From: Pseudonocardia oceani
GTDB taxonomy: Bacteria; Actinomycetota; Actinomycetes; Mycobacteriales; Pseudonocardiaceae
NCBI RefSeq assembly: GCF_019263585.2
Contig: NZ_JADQDF010000001.1
Coordinates: 992,001 to 1,056,000 of the forward strand
DNA: 64,000 bases
Direction: 5' to 3'
The position numbers and the translations under genes are program-made. Shown here piece after piece: positions 1-8,058 of the stretch. The stretch's first letter is position 1. Each line of letters starts with the position of its first letter. A model generated the notes under the pieces. It saw nothing but the letters and a program-made list of their open reading frames with translations. It was not told the DNA's origin and made no database searches.

Positions 1-663
1 CAGCTGGGCGTGGAGCGGATCCGGCTGGTCACCAGCTGGTCGATGGGCGCGTGCCAGACCTACGCCTGGGCCGCGCGGCACCCCGGGATGGTGCGGGCCA
101 TCGCGCCGATCTCGGGGTCGGCCCGCACCGCGCACTTCAACAAGGTGTTCCTGGCCGGCAACATCCGAGCCATCACCTCCGACCCCGACTGGAACGACGG
201 CTTCTACACCGACAAGCCCCCGGTCCGGGGCGTGCGGGCGATGGCCGCTCTGTACGCCGGCTGGGGCTTCTCGGAGCCCTTCTACCGGGCGGAGCTGTTC
301 CGTGCGTTCGGCGCGAAGGACGTCGAGGAGTTCATCGACCGGTTCTGGGACCCGTTCTTCCTCAAGTGCGACGCGAACGACCTGCTCGCCCAGATGTGGA
401 CCTGGTGGAACAACGACCTCGGCGACCACGCCGACTTCGGCGGGGACCTCGACGCCGCCCTGGGCGCGATCACCGCGCGGACGATCATCCTCAACGCCGA
501 GACCGACTCCTACTTCCCGCCCGTCGACAGCGGGTACGAGGCGAGCCGCATCCCCGGGGCCGAGTCCCGGCCGATCCCGACCGTCTGGGGCCACCTCGCC
601 CCCTTCAACCCGCAGGACCAGGAGTTCATCGACACGGCCCTGCGGGAGCTCCTCGCGAACTGA
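1..663 (+). CDS. alpha/beta hydrolase, MetX-like (5' truncated by window edge)
   Basis: The frame is open from base 1, so the N-terminus lies outside the window; about 220 C-terminal residues are present. A nucleophile elbow SWSMG sits at the very start (Ser14 of the visible part), an acid candidate in NAETDSYFPP and a catalytic His in WGHLAPFNP near the end, the order expected of an alpha/beta hydrolase. The overall shape resembles homoserine O-acetyltransferase-like hydrolases rather than lipases. The substrate cannot be told. It converges with the leftward uvsE unit. Confidence 0.75.
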   Translation, partial: QLGVERIRLVTSWSMGACQTYAWAARHPGMVRAIAPISGSARTAHFNKVFLAGNIRAITSDPDWNDGFYTDKPPVRGVRAMAALYAGWGFSEPFYRAELFRAFGAKDVEEFIDRFWDPFFLKCDANDLLAQMWTWWNNDLGDHADFGGDLDAALGAITARTIILNAETDSYFPPVDSGYEASRIPGAESRPIPTVWGHLAPFNPQDQEFIDTALRELLAN

Positions 664-794
664 GGGGACGACGCGTCACGCCTTCCCCGCCACGCCAGGC
701 TCCGGGTGTTGGCCCCGCGGACCAGCGGGTCGCCCTCGACGACCATGCGCTCGGCCAGGTCGACGGCGGCGGCAAGCAGCTCGTCGCGGGTCAC
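510..794 (-). CDS. small ORF coupled to uvsE (doubtful)
   Basis: A GTG at 794 overlaps the uvsE stop in a GTGA arrangement and opens a 94-residue frame. Its first ~45 residues (beginning TRDELLAAAVDLAERM) look protein-like and predicted helical, with conserved-looking PLVRGANTRSLAW. The remainder lies antisense to the hydrolase gene and looks like shadow sequence, so the natural gene may be shorter or frameshifted. The family is not recognised. Confidence 0.3.
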   Translation of the reverse strand: MTRDELLAAAVDLAERMVVEGDPLVRGANTRSLAWRGRRDASSPQFARSSRRAVSMNSWSCGLKGARWPQTVGIGRDSAPGMRLASYPLSTGGK

Positions 795-1696
795 CGCTGC
801 ACGGCGCCCAGCTCGTCGAGCACCACGCGGGCCTGCAATGCGCTCGCCTCCTTGTTCTTGATCTCCAGCATGACGTCGACGTCGCGGTGGCGCAGCCGGC
901 GGACGAAGCTGCGGAAGTGCTCGACGTCGAGCGTCACGGCGTGCGCACCGGGCCGCCGGGCCGGGTCCTGGGTCGAGTAGTCGACCATCGGCATGCCGTC
1001 GACCGGGCGCCAGGTCGCCGCGGCCCGGTCCAACCCCTTCAGCACCGTCTCGCCGTCGTTGCGGATGCTGTGGTGCAGGGTGTCGAACAGCACCGGGACG
1101 CCGACCTCGGCGTGCAGGCGCAGGCAGTCGGCCAGGCTCGCGTCGCGCTCGTCGTTCTCGATCACCAGGCGCTCGCGCACCGGCTCCGGCAGCGCGGCGT
1201 ACCGCCGGGCCCACACCTGCATGCCGCGCTCGGCGTCCCCGTGCCGGCCACCGAGGTGGACCTGCACCTTGTGGCTCGGGTCGAGACCGAGCGCGTCGAG
1301 CAGCTCGGCGTGGTAGACCAGCTCGGCCACGCTGCTCGCGTACGTCGACTCCGACGGAGAGTTGAGCACCACGAACTGCCCGGGGTGCAGCGAGATCCGG
1401 ACGTCGTGGGCGCGGACGTAGGCCCCGATGTCGGCCAGCTCGCCGGCGAACCGGCCGCGCCAGTCGTACCCGCCCGACACCGGGTGCGAGGCGAACGGGA
1501 CCAGGTCCGAGGTGATGCGGAAGAACAGCAGCCGGTGCTCGGTGTTCCACGCCAGCACCCGGCGCAGGCACGCGAGGTTGGCGGTGATCGTCTCCGTCAT
1601 CCGCTGCTCGGAGTAGGACGCGAGCCGGAACGTGCCCGAGCTGCGGCACGCGAGGGCCTGGTTGACCGCGGGGTAGCCGACCTTCACCGCCGACAC
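791..1696 (-). CDS. uvsE: UV damage endonuclease UvsE
   Basis: 301 residues, the usual length for UVDE. This TIM-barrel, metal-dependent enzyme nicks DNA 5' of UV photoproducts and starts an excision pathway independent of UvrABC. Visible landmarks in order are N-terminal KVGYPAVN, the metal-site motifs HPGQF, VHLGG, ENDE and DTLHH, and the C-terminal EIKNKE. The start is the ATG at 1696. It is divergent from the 2H phosphoesterase with a 29-bp gap, so the promoters must overlap. A short ORF may be coupled downstream. Confidence 0.93.
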   Translation of the reverse strand: MSAVKVGYPAVNQALACRSSGTFRLASYSEQRMTETITANLACLRRVLAWNTEHRLLFFRITSDLVPFASHPVSGGYDWRGRFAGELADIGAYVRAHDVRISLHPGQFVVLNSPSESTYASSVAELVYHAELLDALGLDPSHKVQVHLGGRHGDAERGMQVWARRYAALPEPVRERLVIENDERDASLADCLRLHAEVGVPVLFDTLHHSIRNDGETVLKGLDRAAATWRPVDGMPMVDYSTQDPARRPGAHAVTLDVEHFRSFVRRLRHRDVDVMLEIKNKEASALQARVVLDELGAVQR

Positions 1697-1725
1697 GCTA
1701 CGACGGCGGGTGGCAGTCTGCCGGG

Positions 1726-2259
1726 ATGGACGACCGGCCCCTGATCCTCACGCTCCGCCTGGACACGGCGTCGCGGGAGCGGTTCGACGCGCTGCGCCGC
1801 ACGCACTTCCCGCCCGGCCGCAACCACCTCGCCGCGCACGTCACCCTGTTCCACGCGCTGCCGGCCGAGCACGCGGACGCCGTGCGCGCGGACCTCGCGG
1901 ACGTCGCGGACCTCGCGCCGTTCGCCGTCGAGGTCGCGGGCCTGCGCCCGCTCGGCCGCGGCGTCGCCTACGTGCTGCGCAGCCCCGAGCTCGACGCCCT
2001 GCGCGCCGAACTGGCCGACCGCTGGCGCCCGTGGCTGACCCCGCAGGACGCCCAGCGGTTCTCCGCGCACGTCACCGTGCAGAACAAGGTGTCGCCCGCG
2101 GCCGCCCGCGCCCTGCTCGACGAGCTCACGGCCGGCTTCGTCCCGGGCACCGCCCGGGCGGAGGGACTGGACCTCTGGCGGTACGCCGGCGGGCCGTGGG
2201 AGTTCGACGGCGGGTACGGGTTCCGGCCGCCGGGTGCGGCCGCGGTGACCGGTTCGTGA
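1726..2259 (+). CDS. 2'-5' RNA ligase / 2H phosphoesterase family protein
   Basis: 177 residues with the two diagnostic HxT motifs, HVTLF near residue 38 and HVTVQ near residue 110, that form the active site of 2H phosphoesterases (LigT, cyclic phosphodiesterases). Members hydrolyse or form 2',5'- or 2',3'-cyclic phosphates; the physiological substrate of actinobacterial members is mostly unknown. It is divergent from uvsE and 45 bp upstream of a same-strand hydrolase, with which it may form an operon. Confidence 0.85.
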   Translation: MDDRPLILTLRLDTASRERFDALRRTHFPPGRNHLAAHVTLFHALPAEHADAVRADLADVADLAPFAVEVAGLRPLGRGVAYVLRSPELDALRAELADRWRPWLTPQDAQRFSAHVTVQNKVSPAAARALLDELTAGFVPGTARAEGLDLWRYAGGPWEFDGGYGFRPPGAAAVTGS

Positions 2260-2304
2260 CGGGTGACGGCGGGCAGACCGCCGGCCACCGGGTACTCGCC
2301 GCGC

Positions 2305-3126
2305 ATGCCCGCACACCTGAGCTGGGACCGCGCCGGAACCGGTGAACCCCTGCTGCTCCTGCACGGCATCGGCAGCACCCACGACGACTTCGCCGCGCTG
2401 CGTCCGCGGCTCGACGCCCGGTACCAGGTGCTCGCGCCCGACCTGCCCGGCCACGGCCGGTCGGCCCCGCTGGACCGGCGCCCCACCGTCGCGGCGATCG
2501 CCGACGCGATCGAGGCCGACCTCGACGACATGGGAGCGGGCCCGGTGCACGTGCTGGGCAACTCGCTCGGGGGGCGGGTCGCGCTGGAGCTCGCGGTGCG
2601 GGGGCGGGCCCGGTCGGTCGTCGCCCTCTCCCCGTCCGGGGCCAACCTCCCGGTCGAACGCCTCTACCAGGGCACGGCGCTGGCCGTCGCCCGGTCGGTC
2701 CTGCGCGCCGTGCGACCGCTCGTCCCGGCGGCCGGACGCTGGGCTGTGGGCAGGTCGGTGCTCCTGGCCGGCCTGCGCACCGCCCCGTGGCGGGCGGGCG
2801 AGGCGGAGGTGGCGGGCCTCGACGGCGGGTTCGCCGGTGCGTCCCAGTTCTGGTCGATGCTGTGGTGGGGGGTGCTCACCGACCTGCCCCGGGGGCTGGA
2901 GCGCATCGACTGCCCGGTGATCCTCGCGCAGGGCACCCTCGACGTGATCGCCTCCGGGCAGACCCCGCGCTTCCTGTTCGCCGTGCCCGGGGCGCGGTTC
3001 GTGCCCCTGTTCGGCGCCGGTCACGCCCCGCAGTCCGACGCCCCCGGCGCGATCCTGCAGCTGGTCCACCGGGCGGTCGCGGCCGCGCTGCCCGCCACCC
3101 ACCCCGGTGCCGCACCGGACGGGTGA
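2305..3126 (+). CDS. alpha/beta fold hydrolase
   Basis: About 273 residues from the ATG at 2305. A GTG at 2263 would add 14 unconvincing residues. The oxyanion region is LLLHGIGSTHDDF, the nucleophile elbow GNSLGG, the acid probably the Asp in GTLDVIAS, and the catalytic His lies in FGAGHAPQSD. The compact cap between residues ~120 and 200 is typical of esterase/C-C hydrolase-type members. Substrate is unknown. It converges on the epoxide hydrolase with only 12 bp between the stop codons. Confidence 0.85.
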   Translation: MPAHLSWDRAGTGEPLLLLHGIGSTHDDFAALRPRLDARYQVLAPDLPGHGRSAPLDRRPTVAAIADAIEADLDDMGAGPVHVLGNSLGGRVALELAVRGRARSVVALSPSGANLPVERLYQGTALAVARSVLRAVRPLVPAAGRWAVGRSVLLAGLRTAPWRAGEAEVAGLDGGFAGASQFWSMLWWGVLTDLPRGLERIDCPVILAQGTLDVIASGQTPRFLFAVPGARFVPLFGAGHAPQSDAPGAILQLVHRAVAAALPATHPGAAPDG

Positions 3127-3138
3127 CCGGGCAGGGGC

Positions 3139-4269
3139 TCAGCACAGACCGGCGAAGAAGGCGCGGATGTCGCCGGCGAGGACGTCGGGCACCTCCAGCG
3201 CGGCGAAGTGGCCGCCGCGCTCGAACCGGCTCCAGTGCACGACGGCGGAGTTGTCCCGCTCGGCGAACACCCGGATCGTCTGGAAGTCGTCGGCGAAGAC
3301 GGCGACGCCGGTGGGCGCGGCGTTCACGCGCGGCTCCCCGTCGGCGCGGGCGTTCTCCAGGTAGCTGCGACTCATGCCGGCCGCGGCGTTGGCGAACCAG
3401 TTCACGGTGACCTCGGTGAGGATCGCGTCGAGCGGCACGAGCGAGGTGCCGTTGCCGAAGGAGTTGAACAGCTCGCTGTAGGCGAGCAGGGCGACCGGGG
3501 AGTCGCTGAGCCCGACCGCGACGGTCTGCGGCCGGCTCGCGTTCATCGTGTTGTAGCCGCCCACCGACTGGAACCACTGCATGTGCTCGAGGCCGGCGTG
3601 GTCCTGGGGCTCCAGGCGCTCGAACTCGGTCGGGTCGCCGGAGGGGAACGAGAACAGCTGCAGGACGTGCAGGCCGAGGAAGCCCTCCGGGTTCAGCAGG
3701 CCGAGCTCCCTGGCCACCATCGCTCCGTGGTCCGAGCCGTGGACGCCGTAACGGGTGTAGCCCAGGCGCCGCATGAGCTGGGCATAGGCGCGGGCGATCC
3801 GGGCGGTGTCCCAGCCGGCCTCGGTGACGGGCTGGGAGAAGCCGTAGCCGGGAGCGTCGGGGACCACGACGTCGAACGCGTCCTCGGCGCGGCCGCCGTG
3901 CGCCACCGGGTCGGTGAGCAGGTCGATCAGGTCGAGGTAGTCGACCGACGAGCCGGGGTAGGTGTGGGCCAGCAGGAGCGGCGTCGCGCCGGCGTGCGGC
4001 GAGCGCACGTGGACGAAGTGGACGAGCTGCCCGTCGATCTCCGTCGTGAAGTGCGGCACCGCGTTGATGCGCTCCTGCTGCGCCGCCCAGTCGTAGCCGG
4101 TGCGCCAGCGCTCGACGGCGTCGCGCAGGTAGCTGTTCGGCGTGCCGTAACTCCAGTCGTCGCCGGGGGCGGGCTGCGGCAGGCGGGTGCGGGCGAGACG
4201 GTCCATCAGGTCGTCCAGCTCGGCGGTGGTGGTCTCGATGCGGAAGGGGCGGACCTCGGTGTTCGTCAT
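3139..4269 (-). CDS. epoxide hydrolase (EHN-domain alpha/beta hydrolase)
   Basis: 376 residues from the ATG at 4269, just inside a longer frame. An N-terminal EHN-type domain (RPFRIETTTAELDDL onward, about residues 5-110) precedes the alpha/beta hydrolase core. The nucleophile is the Asp of GSDHGA, replacing the lipase Ser, and the catalytic His is in GGHFAALE near the C-terminus. Such enzymes open epoxides to diols. The gene is divergent from a WYL-domain regulator, and the 62-bp intergenic space holds a near-perfect dyad (4287-4315), so that protein very probably controls it. Confidence 0.88.
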   Translation of the reverse strand: MTNTEVRPFRIETTTAELDDLMDRLARTRLPQPAPGDDWSYGTPNSYLRDAVERWRTGYDWAAQQERINAVPHFTTEIDGQLVHFVHVRSPHAGATPLLLAHTYPGSSVDYLDLIDLLTDPVAHGGRAEDAFDVVVPDAPGYGFSQPVTEAGWDTARIARAYAQLMRRLGYTRYGVHGSDHGAMVARELGLLNPEGFLGLHVLQLFSFPSGDPTEFERLEPQDHAGLEHMQWFQSVGGYNTMNASRPQTVAVGLSDSPVALLAYSELFNSFGNGTSLVPLDAILTEVTVNWFANAAAGMSRSYLENARADGEPRVNAAPTGVAVFADDFQTIRVFAERDNSAVVHWSRFERGGHFAALEVPDVLAGDIRAFFAGLC

Positions 4270-4286
4270 ACGACAGACACTAGGAG

Positions 4287-4315
4287 GCATATAGGATCAT
4301 TCAGTTCCTATATGC
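4287..4315. promoter_or_regulatory. probable operator: 10-bp inverted repeat between epoxide hydrolase and WYL regulator
   Basis: Arms GCATATAGGA (4287-4296) and TCCTATATGC (4306-4315) are perfect reverse complements separated by 9 bp, in an AT-rich pocket within GC-rich DNA. It lies in the short divergent promoter region, where WYL/YafY-type regulators usually bind. It also covers the likely -10 sequences of both genes, which would suit repression of both. Binding is inferred. Confidence 0.7.
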
Positions 4316-4331
4316 GCAGGAGGATTCCGCT

Positions 4332-5345
4332 GTGGCCGACAGTGCAGCACGACTCCTGGCCCTGCTCTCCCTGCTCCAGCTGCGCCCTGACTGGACGGGC
4401 ACGGAGCTCGCCGACCGTCTCGGCGTGACCAGCCGGACCGTCCGCCACGACGTCGGCCGCCTGCGTGAGCTCGGCTACCCCGTCGACGCCACGCGGGGCG
4501 CCGCGGGCGGCTACCGCCTCGGCGCGGGCGGCAAGCTGCCGCCGCTGCTGCTCGACGACGAGGAGGCCGTCGCCGTCGCGGTCGGGCTGCGCGCGGCGAC
4601 GGGGATCGCCGGGATCGGCGAGTCGAGCGGGCGGGCGCTGGCGAAGCTGCTGCAGGTGCTCCCCCACCGGCTGCGGCCCACGGTGGCGGCGCTGTCGACG
4701 GTGCTCGACCGGGCCCCGGAGAACACCGACACCGACGCGCCGGACCCGGAGGTCGACCACGCCGTGCTCACGGCCGTCGCGAAGGCGATCAGCGACACCC
4801 ACCTCCTGCGCTTCGACCACCGCGGCGAGCTGCGCCTGGTCGAGCCCTACCGCCTGCTGAGCTGGACCCGCCGCTGGTACCTCGTGGGCCGCGACCCGGC
4901 GTCGGGCACCTGGGAGACGTTCCGGGCCGACTGGATCGAGCCCCGCATGCCGACGGGCCGCCGCTTCACCCCGCAGCCGCTGGAGGGCGGCGACTACACG
5001 GCCTTCGCGATGCACGCGATCGCCGCCACCGGCTGGGAGGTGCACGCCCGGCTGCGCATCGCCGCGCCCGCGGAGGCGGTGCTCGACCGCATCCACGCCG
5101 CCGTCGGCGTGGTGGAGTCGGTCTCGGCGACGGAGTCGGTGCTGGTCACCGGCGCCGACAGCCTCGAGACCATCGCCGCCTACATCGGCATGCTCGGCAT
5201 GGACTTCACCGTCGAGTCCCCGCCCGAGCTGCTCCCCCACCTGCGGCACCTGGCGGAGGTCTACCTGCGGGCCGTGGCGCCGGGCGTCACCCGTGGGCCT
5301 GGTCCTCCAGGCTCCACGCCACCAGCGGGTGGATGGCGCGCATGA
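4332..5345 (+). CDS. YafY/PafC-type WYL-domain transcriptional regulator
   Basis: 337 residues from a GTG at 4332. A DeoR-like helix-turn-helix is at residues ~15-60 (TGTELADRLGVTSRTVRHDV) with the typical wing GAAGGYRLG. The WYL domain includes the literal RWYLVGRD near residue 180, and a WCX-like C-terminal extension follows. WYL domains often sense nucleic acid or small ligands. Divergence from the epoxide hydrolase and the dyad between them suggest local control. The 3' end overlaps the convergent HxlR gene by 59 bp. Confidence 0.88.
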   Translation: MADSAARLLALLSLLQLRPDWTGTELADRLGVTSRTVRHDVGRLRELGYPVDATRGAAGGYRLGAGGKLPPLLLDDEEAVAVAVGLRAATGIAGIGESSGRALAKLLQVLPHRLRPTVAALSTVLDRAPENTDTDAPDPEVDHAVLTAVAKAISDTHLLRFDHRGELRLVEPYRLLSWTRRWYLVGRDPASGTWETFRADWIEPRMPTGRRFTPQPLEGGDYTAFAMHAIAATGWEVHARLRIAAPAEAVLDRIHAAVGVVESVSATESVLVTGADSLETIAAYIGMLGMDFTVESPPELLPHLRHLAEVYLRAVAPGVTRGPGPPGSTPPAGGWRA

Positions 5346-5673
5346 GCCCGCGGGCGCGCTCGCTCGGGCGGTAGGTGACGAGCACCGGCGTCGTCGGCGT
5401 CACGGTGCGGACGACGAGGCGCTGCTCCTCGAGCTCCCGGAGCCGCTGCGCGAGGAGCCGGTCGGAGATCCCGGCGACGTGCGCGCGGTACTCGACGAAC
5501 CGCCGCGCACCCCGCAGCCCGGCGAGCAGGATGCCCGCCGTCCACTTCCTGCCGACGAGCTCCGCCGCGCTCTGGAAGCTGCGGCACTTCTCCTCGTCGA
5601 TGTGGTCGTAGGCGTCGTCGTGGTCGGACGCGGTGGTGTCGGCGGCTCGCTGCCCGCCCGCGGAGCTCGGCAT
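5287..5673 (-). CDS. HxlR-family winged-helix transcriptional regulator
   Basis: 128 residues from the ATG at 5673. The HxlR core starts at EEKCRSFQSAAELVGRKWT, with the conserved Cys at residue 30 that is often redox- or electrophile-sensing in this family. The helix-turn-helix continues through ISDRLLAQRLREL and the wing VLVTYRPSERA. It is divergent from the LLM-FAD oxidase fusion, its likely target, and its 3' end overlaps the WYL regulator gene tail to tail. Confidence 0.88.
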   Translation of the reverse strand: MPSSAGGQRAADTTASDHDDAYDHIDEEKCRSFQSAAELVGRKWTAGILLAGLRGARRFVEYRAHVAGISDRLLAQRLRELEEQRLVVRTVTPTTPVLVTYRPSERARGLMRAIHPLVAWSLEDQAHG

Positions 5674-5692
5674 GGGACCGAGGGTACGCCGG

Positions 5693-5719
5693 TCACTTAC
5701 GAAAGGTGAGTCGCTCACC
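5693..5719. promoter_or_regulatory. nested dyads in the hxlR / oxidase divergent promoter
   Basis: GGTGAG (5705-5710) and CTCACC (5714-5719) form a perfect 6-bp inverted repeat around TCG. The same GGTGA also pairs with TCAC(T) at 5693-5696, giving a TCACTTAC-N-GGTGA arrangement like known HxlR sites. It sits between the HxlR start (5673) and the oxidase start (5761). Function is inferred from position and symmetry. Confidence 0.5.
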
Positions 5720-5760
5720 CCCTGCTTGCCGCTTCCCGAACGTGAGCAGATGCTGGACCC

Positions 5761-8058
5761 ATGACGGCAGGAACGGCGGGCTACGGGCACCGCGTGGAGT
5801 TCGGCACCGCACTCGTCCCCGACGCCCGGGACCCGCACGGGCCGGTGCGGCTCGCCCTCCTGTGCGAGGAGCTCGGGTACGACCTCGTCACCGTCGCCGA
5901 CGACCCGGCGCAGCCCGGCCCCGACGACGCCTGGACCCTCGCGTCCTGGATCGCCGGCACCACCTCGCGGATCAGGATCGCGCCCGACCTGCGCACCGCC
6001 TCCCTGCGCGACCCGGCGGTGCTGGCCCGCAGCATGGCGGGCCTCGACCACCTCACCGGTGGACGGGTCGAGCTGCAGCTGGGCCCGGGCGCGCACGACC
6101 AGCGGGCCGCCGCCGAGGCGATGGGCGGGCCGGGCCGCACCCGCGACGAGGACGCCGGGGCGGTCGCCGAGGTGATCGACGTCGTGCGGGCGCTCTGGGA
6201 CGTCGACGAGCGTGGCCTCGCCCGCTACGACGGCCGGCACCACCGCCTCCGGGGCGCACAGCGGGCGGCGCCCGCGCACGACGTCCCGATCGTCGTGGCC
6301 GGCACGACGCCGCAGGTCCTGGAGCTGGCCGGGACGCGGGGCGACGGCTGGTCCGCCGGCTACGACGAGCTCGGCACCGAGGGGCTGCGGCTCGCCCACC
6401 TCGCCGTCGACGCCGCCGCCCGGGCCGCCGGTCGCGACCCGCGGGAGGTCCGCCGGCAGCTCACGGTCTCCGGCCGGTTCACCGATCGGCGCACCGGGTT
6501 CCTCGACGGCTCCCCCGCCGACTGGGTCGAGGACCTGCTGCCGCTCCTCGCCGAGCACGGCGTCGGCACCCTGTTGCTGCGGTCCGACGACCCCGCGACG
6601 CTGACGGTGTTCGCCCGGGAGGTCGCCCCCGCGCTGCGCGCCGCCGTCGACCGCGTCACCCCGTTCGGCGCGGCCGGCGTCCGGGTCCGCCGGGCCGCCG
6701 CGCTGGCGAAGCGCCGCGGCGGGATCGCCTACGACGACGTCCCCGCCTCGATCGCCGAGGTCGTCGAGCCCGGCGACCACGACTACCACCGGTTCCGCTC
6801 CGGCTACCTCCGCGGCGGCGCGCCCGGGATCGTGCTGCGCGCGGCGGACACGCGCCAGGTCGTCGACGCGCTGGCGTTCGCCCGGGCGCACCCGGGCGTC
6901 GCGCTGTCGCTGCGCAGCGCCGGCCACGGCATCAGCGGGCGCTCGACCAACGACGGCGGCATCGTCGTCGACGTCTCGCTCATGAACGCCGTCGAGGTCC
7001 TCGACGAGGCGACCCGACGCGTCCGGATCGGCCCCGGCGCCCGCTGGACGGACGTCGCCGCGGCGCTCGAGCCCCGCGGGTGGGCGCTGAGCTCGGGCGA
7101 CTACGGCGGCGTCGGCGTCGGGGGCCTCGCGACGGCGGGCGGGATCGGCTACCTCGCCCGGGCGCACGGGCTGACGATCGACCACCTGCGCGCCGTCGAG
7201 ATCGTGCTGGCCGACGGGACCGTCGCCCGCGCCGACGCCACCGAGAACCCCGAGCTGTTCTGGGCCGTCCGCGGCGCCGGGGCCAACTTCGGCGTCGTGA
7301 CCTCCTTCGAGTTCGAGGTCGACGAGGTGGGCGCGGTCGGCCACGCCCGCCTCGTCTCCGTCACCGACGACGTCGCGGGCTTCCTGCGGGAGTGGGGCCG
7401 GGTGGTGGAGGACTCGCCGCGCGACCTGACCAGCTTCCTCATCACGGGTCCGGCCCGGGCCGGGCAGCCGTCCGTGGTGCAGACGCTGTCGGTGGTGGAC
7501 TCCGCCGACCCGGAGACGGTGGTCGCGCGGCTGCAGCCGATCGCCGACATCGGCGCGCTCCACGAGCAGGACGTCCGGATCCTGCCCTACGCCGCGGTGA
7601 TGGCGAACGCGAGCGACGCCGAGCACCAGGCCCGCGCAGAGCCGGTCTCCCGCAGCGGCCTGCTCGACCACGTCACGCCGGAGTTCGCCGCCGCGGCCGC
7701 GGCCGCCCTGCGCAGCGGGTCCCTGCACTGGTTCCAGATCCGCTCGGTGGGCGGTGCGGTGTCCGACGTCGACCCCGACGCGACCGCCTACGCCGGGCGG
7801 GAGGCGAACTTCCAGGTCGTCGCCATGGGGTCGAGGCAGGATTCCGTCGACAGCGCCTGGGCCACCCTGCGGCCCTTCTTCCAGGGGCTCTACCTGAGCT
7901 TCGACAGCAGCACGGACCCCCGCCGGATCACCGACGCGTTCCCGCCCCGGACCCTCGCGCGGCTGCGGTCGCTCAAGGCCGACCTCGACCCGCACAACCT
8001 GTTCCGCGACAACTTCAACATCACCCCCGACCCCGCCGTCGCGAGGAGCGCGTCATGA
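5761..8058 (+). CDS. fusion: luciferase-like (LLM) domain + FAD-linked (PCMH/BBE-type) oxidase
   Basis: 765 residues. Residues ~10-300 are a luciferase-like, probably F420- or FMN-dependent oxidoreductase domain (EFGTALVPDA through VFAREVAPALRA). Residues ~320-760 are an FAD-linked oxidase, with SAGHGISGRS supplying the probable FAD-linking His, then GVGVGGLATAGGIGYLAR, and a BBE-type end LDPHNLFRDNFNI. The two redox modules are normally separate proteins. Its stop overlaps the start of the next gene (ATGA), and the next gene is a paralogue of this N-terminal domain. It is divergent from the HxlR regulator. Substrate is unknown. Confidence 0.85.
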   Translation: MTAGTAGYGHRVEFGTALVPDARDPHGPVRLALLCEELGYDLVTVADDPAQPGPDDAWTLASWIAGTTSRIRIAPDLRTASLRDPAVLARSMAGLDHLTGGRVELQLGPGAHDQRAAAEAMGGPGRTRDEDAGAVAEVIDVVRALWDVDERGLARYDGRHHRLRGAQRAAPAHDVPIVVAGTTPQVLELAGTRGDGWSAGYDELGTEGLRLAHLAVDAAARAAGRDPREVRRQLTVSGRFTDRRTGFLDGSPADWVEDLLPLLAEHGVGTLLLRSDDPATLTVFAREVAPALRAAVDRVTPFGAAGVRVRRAAALAKRRGGIAYDDVPASIAEVVEPGDHDYHRFRSGYLRGGAPGIVLRAADTRQVVDALAFARAHPGVALSLRSAGHGISGRSTNDGGIVVDVSLMNAVEVLDEATRRVRIGPGARWTDVAAALEPRGWALSSGDYGGVGVGGLATAGGIGYLARAHGLTIDHLRAVEIVLADGTVARADATENPELFWAVRGAGANFGVVTSFEFEVDEVGAVGHARLVSVTDDVAGFLREWGRVVEDSPRDLTSFLITGPARAGQPSVVQTLSVVDSADPETVVARLQPIADIGALHEQDVRILPYAAVMANASDAEHQARAEPVSRSGLLDHVTPEFAAAAAAALRSGSLHWFQIRSVGGAVSDVDPDATAYAGREANFQVVAMGSRQDSVDSAWATLRPFFQGLYLSFDSSTDPRRITDAFPPRTLARLRSLKADLDPHNLFRDNFNITPDPAVARSAS

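Noticed and set aside
5287..7995. 902-residue leftward reading frame antisense to the LLM-FAD fusion
   Set aside because: Only its last 128 residues (HxlR) look like a protein. The rest is Arg/Gly/Ala/Pro-rich shadow of the rightward gene, typical of high-GC DNA.
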